Assembly (NCBI GenBank): GCA_900548875.1
Contig: URMA01000027.1
Location: 1-34,205, forward strand
Direction of reading: 5' to 3'
Source: an uncultured Porphyromonadaceae bacterium
GTDB taxonomy: Bacteria; Bacteroidota; Bacteroidia; Bacteroidales; Muribaculaceae
Length of the DNA: 34,205 nt
The notes below the pieces were generated by a model. The model saw nothing but the letters and a program-made list of their open reading frames with translations. It had not been told where the DNA came from and searched no databases. The position numbers and the translations under genes are program-made. Below, in pieces: positions 17,301-23,423 of the stretch. The first letter of the stretch is position 1, and each line of letters starts with the position of its first letter.

Positions 17301-17453
17301 ATAAACCACCACTACCCGTGCCTGCTTGGCGGCTACGGCCGGGTCTTCGAGTTTCGGCATCTGCACATAGGCTAGGACACCTGCAATCAATATGCCGACG
17401 ACAAGCGACCAAAAAAGTGTCGGCCTACGCATAAAAAAATCCAGCACTTTCAT
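14292..17453 (-). CDS. RND-family efflux pump, inner-membrane permease
   Basis: This is the proton-driven pump of the AcrB/HAE type that expels drugs or other toxic compounds from the periplasm and inner membrane. At 1053 aa it has full length. The start MKVLDFFMRRPTLFWSLVV is set at 17453 because this ATG overlaps the adaptor's stop (TAATG) and gives the usual first membrane helix. Seen: the first periplasmic loop (about 30-330), a membrane block with FIVAMGMLVDNAIVIMDGIL, which contains the intramembrane Asp of the proton relay, a second periplasmic loop, and a final membrane block with GMMVKNAIVLVDEINRL. The substrate cannot be told from the sequence; the neighbouring AraC-type regulator may control it. 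Confidence 0.95.
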   Translation of the reverse strand: MKVLDFFMRRPTLFWSLVVGILIAGVLAYVQMPKLEDPAVAAKQARVVVVYPGASAHEVELEVAQTMEDALRALPDVKSVRSECQNGTGIFTVEFKMTVQKKDLEQHFDLLRRKVNDVRTSLPQGCYDPMVIDDMMDVYGIFYAITADGYSYPEMKKYAEYVRRGLLDVKGVKRINIAGLRSEVINIELSKEKLSRNGVIPTQIMSALNSAGEKVAAGEYFDGQDKVQLRVDEAVRNEDDIRNLLIKMPSGQYLKLGDVAEVRRELAEPQRNAFYVDGKPAVAVCVAMEADAIVPDVGKAVDARLDGLMKSLPAGFAVEKIFFQPDKVDEAINSFMLNLIESVGIVILVLVFTMGFRSGAIIGFGLVLTIAVSFPILLMGGTTLQRISLGAFIVAMGMLVDNAIVIMDGILIDKKRGLPQNVYLSRIGKNTAMPLLGATVIAASTFLCVFLSPDSAGEYARDLFLVLCVSLLASWALALVQVPICAKSWLPKQEKTSSTTVMNSPVHRFVRRAIALLIDHKKTTLAVALVALLLSVWGMTKVKNLFFPDFDYRQFIVECYMPSQTDPDKVRDNLLDMGALLRKNPKVERVAVSTGSAPAFYCLVRPMTSGGDCYGELMVDCADYATVVEEIPKIRRQLREAYPDAYIRIRKYNFSVATSHPVEVEFRGPDPAVLRNLSRQAEDIMRKCPYVDPYSVENNWKAKGKNLVAEYVQSDGLRAGIARGDVGKALQAATDGLTIGLLNDQNNLVPVNLLVRNADGSRIANLRDIPVWSMVNVRVDNSDMQKLATGGMNAEEMQDKMFRSVPLSAVTRDVRLGWEEEVVMRYNGERAIEAECDPNTELYEATPAKVIESIKDEIESIPLPDGYSMRWVGEQEVQGDAIGNLMKYVPLTLFLILGILLLLFNNWKQVILILICFPFVFCGITPALLAFRQPFTFMAIIGMMGLIGMMVKNAIVLVDEINRLIREENYSPYKAVVEATVSRVRPVLMASLTTIVGMLPLVADPMYCSMAITIMAGLAVGTVITLILLPLFYTMLFKVRKTNLNSERNENSL

Positions 17454-18520
17454 TAGAGAAGTCCTCCTACATTCGTTTCCGACGGTTTTTCCAATATTTT
17501 CACGCGTTCCTTTTCCTGCAGGCTGTTTACACCGCTGCGAACGACACAATCCGTCACCTTCACACCGGAACGAATCTTGGCATAGCCGTTTTCGTCAATG
17601 CCTGCCACTTCCACCTGACGCTTCTCCACAAGAGTGTCGGGCGACACGATCCACACAAACGACTTTCCTCCCTCTTCAAACACGGCATGCATCGGCAGGC
17701 GCACTATGCCGCTGTCGGGCTCGGCCGACGTACTCACGGCCACATCCACATTCATCCCGGCCGTCAGCGAAGCCTTGCCGCCCGCCTTTATTCCGAGCCG
17801 CATTTTGTAAAGCTGATTGTTGTCGGCTTTCGGAGTAATGCTTATCAGTGTCAAATCGACAGGTACATTTCCACCATAGTCGGAAGTGCAGGAAAATCCT
17901 ACAAACTGGCCGCGCAACTGATAGAGTGATACCGGCAGGTCAACGGCAACCTCCATTTGACTCATATCCAAAATCTCCACCAGCGGCGTTCCGGCATCCA
18001 CCATTTCCGAAACGTGGAAATTGACGCTTTGAACGTATCCGCTAACCGGAGCACGCAGTTCCGTATACGACAACTGGTTTTCCTTCGCTTCCAACTGCAC
18101 TTTCAGCTGCCGGAGGCCCGACTGCGCTTTGTCGTAATCATTTCCGGAAATGCTCTTGCTGTTGTACAGCTGTTTCAACCGAGCCACTTCCCGCTCCATC
18201 TGCTCGTATTGCAGCCGTGCAGCGTCGACCCCTAACCGGTAATCCGACTTGTCGAGCACGGCAATCAGCTTTCCTTTTGCAACATAGTCACCTTCTTTCA
18301 CATAGATACCGGTTATCTGTCCGGCTGTTTTGAACCCCAGACTGATTTCCTGAGCTTCCTGCACCACTCCGGGAAAATGATATTCTCTGACGGCATTTTG
18401 CCCCTTCGGATAAACCACTTCCACATTCCGACGGAAAGGGACAGAATCGGAAGACGTGCATCCGCACAAACCCACAGCAAGTAAAACTGCATAAATAGTT
18501 AATCGATACGTTTTCATCAT
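17453..18520 (-). CDS. RND efflux periplasmic adaptor (membrane fusion protein) lipoprotein
   Basis: This is the adaptor linking the RND pump to the TolC channel across the periplasm. The N-terminus ends in a lipobox (LCGC, lipidated Cys21), so it is anchored in the inner membrane. The order is typical: an N-terminal half lipoyl domain (GQITGIYVKEGDYVAKGKLI), an alpha-helical hairpin of about 60 residues (RLQYEQMEREVARLKQLYNS onward), the second lipoyl half (ELRAPVSGYVQSVNFHVSE), then beta-barrel and membrane-proximal domains. The 355-aa length is normal. It is the first gene of adaptor-pump-TolC and is transcribed away from the AraC-type regulator. Confidence 0.94.
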   Translation of the reverse strand: MMKTYRLTIYAVLLAVGLCGCTSSDSVPFRRNVEVVYPKGQNAVREYHFPGVVQEAQEISLGFKTAGQITGIYVKEGDYVAKGKLIAVLDKSDYRLGVDAARLQYEQMEREVARLKQLYNSKSISGNDYDKAQSGLRQLKVQLEAKENQLSYTELRAPVSGYVQSVNFHVSEMVDAGTPLVEILDMSQMEVAVDLPVSLYQLRGQFVGFSCTSDYGGNVPVDLTLISITPKADNNQLYKMRLGIKAGGKASLTAGMNVDVAVSTSAEPDSGIVRLPMHAVFEEGGKSFVWIVSPDTLVEKRQVEVAGIDENGYAKIRSGVKVTDCVVRSGVNSLQEKERVKILEKPSETNVGGLL

Positions 18521-18675
18521 TCAGAAATTTTTCACAAAGGTGATGCTTTTTACCCGGATAGCTATTTTCAAAATTCTTCACAAAATGTTCTAATTCGGAC
18601 ATAATTTATTTTTTTAACATTATTCTCCTATAAATAATAGCACAGAAAGGTACATTTGCACAAATTTTTCATAAG
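18521..18675. promoter_or_regulatory. Divergent regulatory region between RND operon and AraC regulator
   Basis: This 155-bp gap holds a -7 element TACATTTG (18651-18658) for the AraC-type gene, whose ATG is 17 nt further on. On the other strand CACCTTTG (18534-18541) is a near match for the efflux operon. Three direct copies of TTCACAAA or a close variant lie at 18531, 18577 and 18656 on the plus strand and could be regulator half-sites. The assignment is by position and repeat only. Confidence 0.5.
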
Positions 18676-19590
18676 ATGAAAACGGCTACAGACATACAGA
18701 AAATAAATTTATTCGACATTCCTGAAGGCAATCGGACAATCAATTTCAAAAATTGCCTTAAAATCTCCGACAATTTCAATACGGCCGACAACGTAAATCT
18801 TGATTTTGCCATGTCAGGCCCCATAAGGACGGATTTCACCACGCTGCTTTTCTGCAAAAAAGGGAATCTGACATTCCGGCTCAACCTGACAGAAATTCAA
18901 ATGGAAGCTTACGACGTGCTCATTGCACCGGTCAATTCCATCGGGGAACTTGTCTCCCTGCCTTCGGGATGCGAAACATTCATGATAGCATTTTCCACTG
19001 ATTTCTATAACGGCGTTTCCCCCATCACGTCCACCGAAATGCTGACCTACGAAAAGTTCTTGCGGAAACAGCCTTTTATCCATCTTGAAGAGAAAGCATT
19101 CACTACCATTTATTTCTATTACCGACTGATGCGCGAGAAACTGTGTGACGACACATTCCCGTTAAAGGAAAAATTCCTGCCTACCTGCCTCCGGCTGCTT
19201 TCTTTTGAACTGTTTCACCAAATCTCCAAAAACATGGAAGCGCAGGAACGGGAAGAGAAACCCAACCGACAGGAACAGATTTTCAACATGTTTCTGGAAT
19301 GTCTGAACAACAACTATAAAAAGGAACGGTCGCTTACGTTCTATGCCAACCAGCTTTGCATTTCGCCCAAACACATGTCACGGTGCATTGTTTCGTTCAG
19401 CGGACGGCCGGCCACTGAATGGATTCGCAACTATGTCATTCTGGAAGCAAAAGTCCTTTTACGGACCCGCAAGTACACCATACAGCAAATCTGCTACATG
19501 CTTAATTTCCCCAATGCCTCGTTCTTCGGAAAATATTTCAAGGAATCCGTCGGAATGTCGCCAAAACAATACCAACAAAGCCACATATAA
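18676..19590 (+). CDS. AraC-family transcriptional regulator
   Basis: This is a DNA-binding activator or repressor with an N-terminal sensor region (about 1-170, cupin-like fold probable) and a C-terminal AraC domain with two helix-turn-helix units. The first is LTFYANQLCISPKHMSRCIV; the second is YTIQQICYMLNFPNASFFGK, followed by FKESVGMSPKQYQ, the typical end. The 304-aa length is normal. It is divergent from the RND efflux operon with 155 bp between them, so local control of that pump is the natural reading, though the inducer is unknown. A Bacteroidetes -7 box TACATTTG lies 17 nt before the ATG, giving a very short leader. Confidence 0.92.
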   Translation: MKTATDIQKINLFDIPEGNRTINFKNCLKISDNFNTADNVNLDFAMSGPIRTDFTTLLFCKKGNLTFRLNLTEIQMEAYDVLIAPVNSIGELVSLPSGCETFMIAFSTDFYNGVSPITSTEMLTYEKFLRKQPFIHLEEKAFTTIYFYYRLMREKLCDDTFPLKEKFLPTCLRLLSFELFHQISKNMEAQEREEKPNRQEQIFNMFLECLNNNYKKERSLTFYANQLCISPKHMSRCIVSFSGRPATEWIRNYVILEAKVLLRTRKYTIQQICYMLNFPNASFFGKYFKESVGMSPKQYQQSHI

Positions 19591-19604
19591 CCGCTCTTTG
19601 TCAA

Positions 19605-19640
19605 AAAATGGAGGCCATTTTCCTTGCGAAAACGGCCTCC
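19605..19640 (-). terminator. Terminator between the AraC gene and the 19.7 kb membrane protein
   Basis: GGAGGCC (19610-19616) pairs with GGCCTCC (19634-19640), and inside it TTTTC pairs with GAAAA across one mismatch. On the minus strand it is followed by a T6 run, so it mainly ends the minus-strand gene; it also lies 20 nt after the AraC stop. Confidence 0.75.
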
Positions 19641-19716
19641 TAACTTCAACCTAAACTCAATCTTTATCCGGACCGTTCCGTCCGGCATTCGCATACAGCA
19701 ACAATTAATTAAGACC

Positions 19717-20238
19717 TCAAATTAACCTGTAATCTTTCAAAGCCTGCAGAAATTTCTCGGCAGAATCACCTTTAAGACAATAAGGCTCAGACATCGGTTC
19801 ATAAACAAACGACCCATACCTGAATATCTGAGCCATGGCAAACTTGCCGTCCTTTGACCAAATGACAAGCATAGAAACGGTTCCAGCATCGTTGGCACCG
19901 CCAAAACTCGGAACAGAAGCGCCTTCGGGCAGAAAACGGGGCAACGCCTTGAACATATCGCTATGAAACGGTATGCTCTTTTTCTTGATTTCGCTCCCGG
20001 TTTCAACATAGGCCCGATAATGAAACTTGAACACTACCAGTACCAACGAAAGAATGACACACAGGCATCCCACGAAAAATCGGAACGCATCGACATTGGA
20101 ACCCGGTGCATACTCCGGCAGGCTGAACAAATAGCAGCCCACGGCCAAAGAAAGGACAGAAAGAAGAATCATTTTCTTGCTAATACGCTTATTTACATAT
20201 TCTTGGGGGAAATTTTTCGACAAATCCATTGTTTCCAT
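19717..20238 (-). CDS. Uncharacterised membrane protein with two helices
   Basis: The family was not recognised. The protein has a short basic N-terminus, two adjacent hydrophobic segments (MILLSVLSLAVGCYLFSLP and FRFFVGCLCVILSLVLVVF) and a soluble C-terminal domain of about 100 residues, containing VSMLVIWSKDGKFAMAQIF and ending KDYRLI. This is a common layout for small Bacteroidetes membrane proteins of unknown role. Start: METMDLSKNFPQ at 20238 is preferred because a promoter-like pair (TTTG, 22 nt, TACCTTGC on the minus strand) lies just upstream and would place longer starts (20265, 20316) at or before the transcript start. With 20238 it has 173 aa. It stands alone on its strand and ends at the hairpin at 19605-19640. 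Confidence 0.65.
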   Translation of the reverse strand: METMDLSKNFPQEYVNKRISKKMILLSVLSLAVGCYLFSLPEYAPGSNVDAFRFFVGCLCVILSLVLVVFKFHYRAYVETGSEIKKKSIPFHSDMFKALPRFLPEGASVPSFGGANDAGTVSMLVIWSKDGKFAMAQIFRYGSFVYEPMSEPYCLKGDSAEKFLQALKDYRLI

Positions 20239-20535
20239 AAATTCAATTGTATTTTTAGCCGCCATCGGCGGCAAGGTAAATAAAAAGTTTAATGTAAACC
20301 CAAAACGGTCGTTCAACCGCCAAACGAGGTTTGGCTGTTAATTGTGTGTTTTAGGTGGCTTTAGACGTATTCCGCACGGCTGTCGGCAGCGCGGCGCGAA
20401 ATCCATCATAAAGTCGAATGACCGATTCGGGTTAAAATAAGAATGGCTGTACGGCAGACTGCATCAATGTGGCTCGCCACACTGCTGTCCGTCGAACTCG
20501 GGCGCATGACCATACGCCCTGAAGAAAAATTTCCG
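20239..20535. other. Intergenic stretch with small hairpins, no gene seen
   Basis: No convincing coding frame was found. Three short perfect or near-perfect hairpins are present: GCCAAAC-GAG-GTTTGGC (20319-20335), TGTGGC-TC-GCCACA (20468-20481), and a GGGCG/CGCCC stem at 20500-20519 just after the stop of the 20536 gene, which may be its weak terminator. No clear T tracts follow. Confidence 0.5.
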
Positions 20536-20940
20536 CTAAATGACGATGCGCCGCAACGCTATGACAAAATAGTCGCCGGGCACTTTTTGAAAATGGCTTG
20601 CCAGCAATGCCGGCTCGCCCCTATAAGCAACTTTCAACCCTGACAAGAACTCGGGCCGATAGAAAAACAAACGAAGAAACACCGTATTGAACCGTCCGGA
20701 CACTCGCATCAGACGGCTTGAAATTTCACGGCTGAACGTCACATCGCTGTTGCGCAATGCAACGGGAAGGTCGAATTGACGCTTACTGTCGCTTCCACCG
20801 TTATCGGTAGCGGAGAGCAAACTTCCGCCGGAAACCTCCACAAGGTCCGCCTGACTGCACACAACGCCGCTGTCCGCTCCCTTCATTCCGAAGAAAACCG
20901 ACAGAGAAAACAGCAATATGGTCAGCAGTACCTGTTTCAT
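20536..20940 (-). CDS. Small exported protein of unknown function
   Basis: The family was not recognised. The 134-aa product starts MKQVLLTILLFSLSVFFGMK, a clear export signal, followed by a Ser/Gly-rich stretch (SGGSLLSATDNGGSDSKRQ). The C-terminal half is basic and ends in FVIALRRIVI, a type of ending common among short hypothetical Bacteroidetes envelope proteins. The start at 20940 is supported by a -7 box TAAATTTG on the minus strand (20956-20963) with GTTG at the -33 position 20 nt away; an upstream in-frame ATG at 20958 would overlap the -7 box. It is a single-gene unit between the 19.7 kb membrane protein and arsR. Confidence 0.6.
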   Translation of the reverse strand: MKQVLLTILLFSLSVFFGMKGADSGVVCSQADLVEVSGGSLLSATDNGGSDSKRQFDLPVALRNSDVTFSREISSRLMRVSGRFNTVFLRLFFYRPEFLSGLKVAYRGEPALLASHFQKVPGDYFVIALRRIVI

Positions 20941-20955
20941 TTCTTTATTCGCTGC

Positions 20956-20963
20956 CAAATTTA
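20956..20963 (-). promoter_or_regulatory. -7 promoter element of the 20.5 kb exported protein
   Basis: TAAATTTG on the minus strand, with GTTG (one base off TTTG) 20 nt upstream at 20984-20987. It decides the start at 20940. Confidence 0.55.
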
Positions 20964-21054
20964 AGGAATCTTTTTACCCGCGGCAACTTTCGTCCCGACT
21001 TTAAAGCCTTTTTTAATAATCATTTGCATACAGTTCAAAAAAAGCAACGGAAAA

Positions 21055-21086
21055 TTTGGAGAAACCACCTCTTGTTCATAGTTTTG
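21055..21086 (+). promoter_or_regulatory. arsR promoter with probable ArsR operator
   Basis: TTTG at 21055-21058 and TAGTTTTG at 21079-21086 are 20 nt apart, a canonical Bacteroidetes promoter. The block TTGTTCATAGTTTTG (21072-21086) recurs, with one base changed, at 21992-22006 in front of the thioredoxin gene, which points to a shared operator, most simply for ArsR itself. Confidence 0.75.
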
Positions 21087-21101
21087 TAGTCATACTGAAC
21101 G

Positions 21102-21440
21102 ATGAACATGGAAATCAAAAAAGACTACACCGACAATCAGGAACAACTGGCGCGTTTCGCCAAAGCGTTGGCCCATCCTGCCCGTATCGCGATTCTCCAG
21201 TTTCTTGCCTCCCAACATACCTGCTATTTCGGCGATATCCACGAGGAGCTGCCTATTGCCAAGGCAACCGTATCGCAACACCTGAAAGAACTGAAGGAAG
21301 CCGGACTGATTCAAGGCGAAGTCGAAACGCCTAAGGTGCGCTACTGCATCAACCGTGAAACATGGAAGCAAGCCAAAGAACTGTTCGGCCTGTTTTTCGA
21401 ACAATCCATCTGCAAGACAGGCGGATGTTGCAACAAATAA
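21102..21440 (+). CDS. arsR: ArsR/SmtB-family metalloregulator
   Basis: This is a winged-helix repressor that leaves DNA when it binds a metal or metalloid. The 112-aa length is normal. The DNA-binding part reads HPARIAILQFLASQHTCYFG then IAKATVSQHLKELKEAGLIQ. Possible sensing cysteines are Cys41, near the site of the E. coli ArsR CxC motif, and a C-terminal cluster, Cys104, Cys109 and Cys110 (CKTGGCCNK). C-terminal vicinal cysteines are known in some ArsR proteins for As(III) or methylarsenite. It is first in a cluster with ArsF-like, thioredoxin, ArsP-like and ArsC genes, so arsenic sensing is the likely role. The start could be 21102 or the Met 6 nt later; both are close to the promoter. 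Confidence 0.9.
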   Translation: MNMEIKKDYTDNQEQLARFAKALAHPARIAILQFLASQHTCYFGDIHEELPIAKATVSQHLKELKEAGLIQGEVETPKVRYCINRETWKQAKELFGLFFEQSICKTGGCCNK

Positions 21441-21486
21441 ACCAATACCATACCCAAGACTAATCATCAACTAAAATACCAACTGT

Positions 21487-21948
21487 ATGAAAAAAATTTT
21501 ATTTCTATTCGTAGCATCCCTGGCCCTGCTCGCTGCATGCACGAACACGGGCAATGGAAACAAGACGGAACAGACTACCGAACCGACAGCCGACACAACG
21601 GCCGGAACGCAAAAGGATTATGTGGAAGTGCTCTATTTCCACGGCGAGAAACGCTGTAACACCTGCCGCGCCATCGAACGACTGACGAAGGAATTGCTCG
21701 ACGAGCAGTTTGCCGACGAGCTGAAAACCGGCGCCATCAAGTTCCAGGTAATCAACTTCTCCCTACCGGAAAATGAAGCAATGGCCAAAAAATTTGAAGT
21801 TTCCACTCCGTCACTGTTCCTCATCAAGCATCACAACGGCACTGAACAGAGGGAAAACCTGACAGGCTTTGGATTTGCCAACGCTCTCGGCTCGCCCGAC
21901 GCTTTTAAGGACGGTGTGAAAAAGGACCTGCAAGCCTTGCTGAAATAG
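21487..21948 (+). CDS. ArsF-like thioredoxin-fold lipoprotein
   Basis: The signal ends in the lipobox LAAC (lipidated Cys18), followed by a Thr/Asn/Glu-rich linker. A thioredoxin-like domain then has CNTC (Cys57, Cys60) in VLYFHGEKRCNTCRAIERL and VSTPSLFLI with the expected cis-proline. This pattern matches the family named for ArsF of Bacteroides ars operons, described as a nitrophenyl-compound nitroreductase subunit. Here it would be an envelope thiol protein handling oxidised arsenicals or supplying electrons; the exact partner reaction is inferred. At 153 aa it is full length. It lies 46 nt after arsR with no terminator between, and is followed by the large inverted repeat at 21978-22037. 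Confidence 0.82.
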   Translation: MKKILFLFVASLALLAACTNTGNGNKTEQTTEPTADTTAGTQKDYVEVLYFHGEKRCNTCRAIERLTKELLDEQFADELKTGAIKFQVINFSLPENEAMAKKFEVSTPSLFLIKHHNGTEQRENLTGFGFANALGSPDAFKDGVKKDLQALLK

Positions 21949-21974
21949 GCTATGGTTTAATTTTTGCAAAAATA

Positions 21975-22037
21975 TTTGTCAGTTCTGTTTATTGTTCGTA
22001 GTTTTGCGAACAGAAAACAGAACTGACTGTTTTTATT
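21975..22037 (+). promoter_or_regulatory. Palindromic promoter/operator/terminator element upstream of the small thioredoxin
   Basis: A 21-nt left arm (21978-21998) pairs with a right arm (22007-22027), with only two mismatches, one of them a possible G-U pair. The 8-nt loop (21999-22006) is exactly TAGTTTTG, a Bacteroidetes -7 element, with TTTG (21975-21978) exactly 20 nt upstream. A T-rich run (22030-22037) follows the stem. The inner part has the form TTCG-N8-CGAA. It can thus be read as the promoter of the downstream genes, an ArsR-type operator, and the terminator of the preceding ArsF-like gene. Confidence 0.75.
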
Positions 22038-22070
22038 ACCACAAATGGTAATATTTTTTTGACTTTAATG

Positions 22071-22086
22071 TTCGTTATTTTACGAA
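22071..22086. promoter_or_regulatory. Second TTCG-N8-CGAA palindrome
   Basis: TTCGTTATTTTACGAA repeats the TTCG-N8-CGAA pattern of the inner palindrome at 21995-22010 and lies 26 nt before the thioredoxin ATG. It is probably a second binding site for the same regulator. Confidence 0.5.
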
Positions 22087-22111
22087 TTACCAACAATAAA
22101 TTAAACAAATT

Positions 22112-22345
22112 ATGGAAATCAAAGTTTTAGGACCGGGTTGCAGCAAATGCAAAGCTACATTCCAGGTAGTCGAAAAAGTGGTGAAAGAAAACAACGTCAA
22201 CGCCACTCTTACGAAAGTGGACGACATCATGGAAATGATGAACTACAACATTATGACCACACCCGCCATCGTCATCGACGGCGAAGTGAAAATGAAGGGA
22301 CAGGTACCTTCGGAAAGTGATGTGAAAAAGATGTTGGGACTCTAA
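22112..22345 (+). CDS. Small thioredoxin-family protein (CSKC)
   Basis: This is a 77-residue thioredoxin/glutaredoxin-like protein of the 'redox-active disulfide protein' type. Seen: GPGCSKCKAT with the active pair Cys10 and Cys13, and TTPAIVIDGEVK with the cis-proline at about residue 51. It has no signal, so it should act in the cytoplasm, reducing a partner such as the ArsC two genes downstream or shuttling electrons within the cluster. Small proteins of this kind are regular members of Bacteroides ars clusters (ArsE-like position), but that name is not certain here. It has its own promoter in the palindromic element upstream. Confidence 0.85.
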   Translation: MEIKVLGPGCSKCKATFQVVEKVVKENNVNATLTKVDDIMEMMNYNIMTTPAIVIDGEVKMKGQVPSESDVKKMLGL

Positions 22346-22356
22346 CCCGTTCCCTT

Positions 22357-22388
22357 AAAGGCGGCGGAATCATGCTCCGCCGCCTTTA
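22357..22388 (+). terminator. Strong intra-cluster hairpin between thioredoxin and permease genes
   Basis: AAAGGCGGCGGA (22357-22368) pairs perfectly with 22376-22387, a GC-rich 12-bp stem with a 7-nt loop, ending in TTTA. A second small hairpin GTCCGC-CGCAA-GCGGAC follows at 22402-22418. They lie in the 91-nt gap before the permease gene and may attenuate or partly end the transcript, because no separate permease promoter was found. Confidence 0.7.
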
Positions 22389-22436
22389 TCGACAACAATC
22401 AGTCCGCCGCAAGCGGACATAAATATATAAGCATTT

Positions 22437-23405
22437 ATGATACAACAATTTGCCGACTGGCTCGTCTACAGCGTAATGGGGCTTGACAGCGCAAGCTCTC
22501 TGGGGACAGCCGTCAACTTTTTCTTCTACGACACGATAAAGATTCTCATCCTGCTGTTTTTCATCAGTGTGCTGATGGGAATCATCAATGCCTATTTCCC
22601 GATTGAACGCCTGCGCAACTACTTGCAGACGCACAAAATGTACGGGCTGCAATACCTGCTCGCCTCGATTTTCGGTGCCGTCACGCCGTTCTGCTCGTGT
22701 TCGTCCATTCCGCTGTTCATCGGTTTCGTGAAAGGCGGCATCCCGTTGGGAGTGACATTTGCCTTTCTCATCACCTCGCCACTGGTAAATGAGGTGGCAG
22801 TAGCCATGTTCCTCGGCTCGTTCGGATTAAAAGTGACACTGATTTATGTGGTCAGCGGCATCCTGCTGGGCGTAATCGGCGGCTTCGTCCTGGGCAGAAT
22901 GAAACTGGAAAACCATTTGAGCGACTGGGTACGCCAAATTCAGGCACAGGCCACAACCGAAGCCGAAGCATGGGAAAAGGAGCGCACGTCGTTCTGGAAA
23001 CGCCTGCCAAGCATCGTGCGCAATGCCTGGGGCATTGTCCGCGGCGTTCTGATCTACATTATTATCGGTATCGGCATCGGCGCATTCATGCACGGATTTG
23101 TTCCGGAAGGATTTTTTGAGCAATACATGTCGAAAGACAATTGGTTTGCCGTACCTTTGTCAGTGGTTCTTGCCGTACCCATGTATGCCAACGCTGCCGG
23201 CATTGTTCCCGTCATCGAAGTGTTTGTGGCTAAAGGCATTCCCATCGGCACGGCAATAGCCTTCATGATGGCAGTCGTGGGCCTGTCACTTCCCGAGGCC
23301 ACACTGCTGAAAAAAGTGATGAAATGGCGCCTTATCGGAATCTTTTTCGGCACGGTCACCCTGTTTATCATCCTTTCGGGATACTTGTTCAACTTCCTGC
23401 TATAA
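22437..23405 (+). CDS. ArsP-type permease (PF03773 family)
   Basis: This is an integral membrane permease of the ArsP_1/DUF318 family with about eight membrane segments. The family hallmark TPFCSCSSIPLFIGFVKG is visible (about residues 80-97), followed by TFAFLITSPLVNEVAVAMF. A second related half near the C-terminus includes SVVLAVPMYANAAGIVPVIE. A polar loop of about 40 residues (about 158-195) separates the halves. Characterised ArsP proteins export trivalent organoarsenicals such as methylarsenite and reduced roxarsone; other family members move different metals. At 322 aa it is full length. Between thiol proteins and ArsC, it is the only exporter in the cluster: no ArsB, Acr3 or ArsA was found. 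Confidence 0.88.
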   Translation: MIQQFADWLVYSVMGLDSASSLGTAVNFFFYDTIKILILLFFISVLMGIINAYFPIERLRNYLQTHKMYGLQYLLASIFGAVTPFCSCSSIPLFIGFVKGGIPLGVTFAFLITSPLVNEVAVAMFLGSFGLKVTLIYVVSGILLGVIGGFVLGRMKLENHLSDWVRQIQAQATTEAEAWEKERTSFWKRLPSIVRNAWGIVRGVLIYIIIGIGIGAFMHGFVPEGFFEQYMSKDNWFAVPLSVVLAVPMYANAAGIVPVIEVFVAKGIPIGTAIAFMMAVVGLSLPEATLLKKVMKWRLIGIFFGTVTLFIILSGYLFNFLL

Positions 23406-23423
23406 ATTAACAACAACGATAAT

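Noticed and set aside
20443..20643. Short plus-strand frame of 66 codons
   Set aside because: It overlaps the exported-protein gene on the other strand. It has no promoter box at a suitable distance and no recognisable feature.
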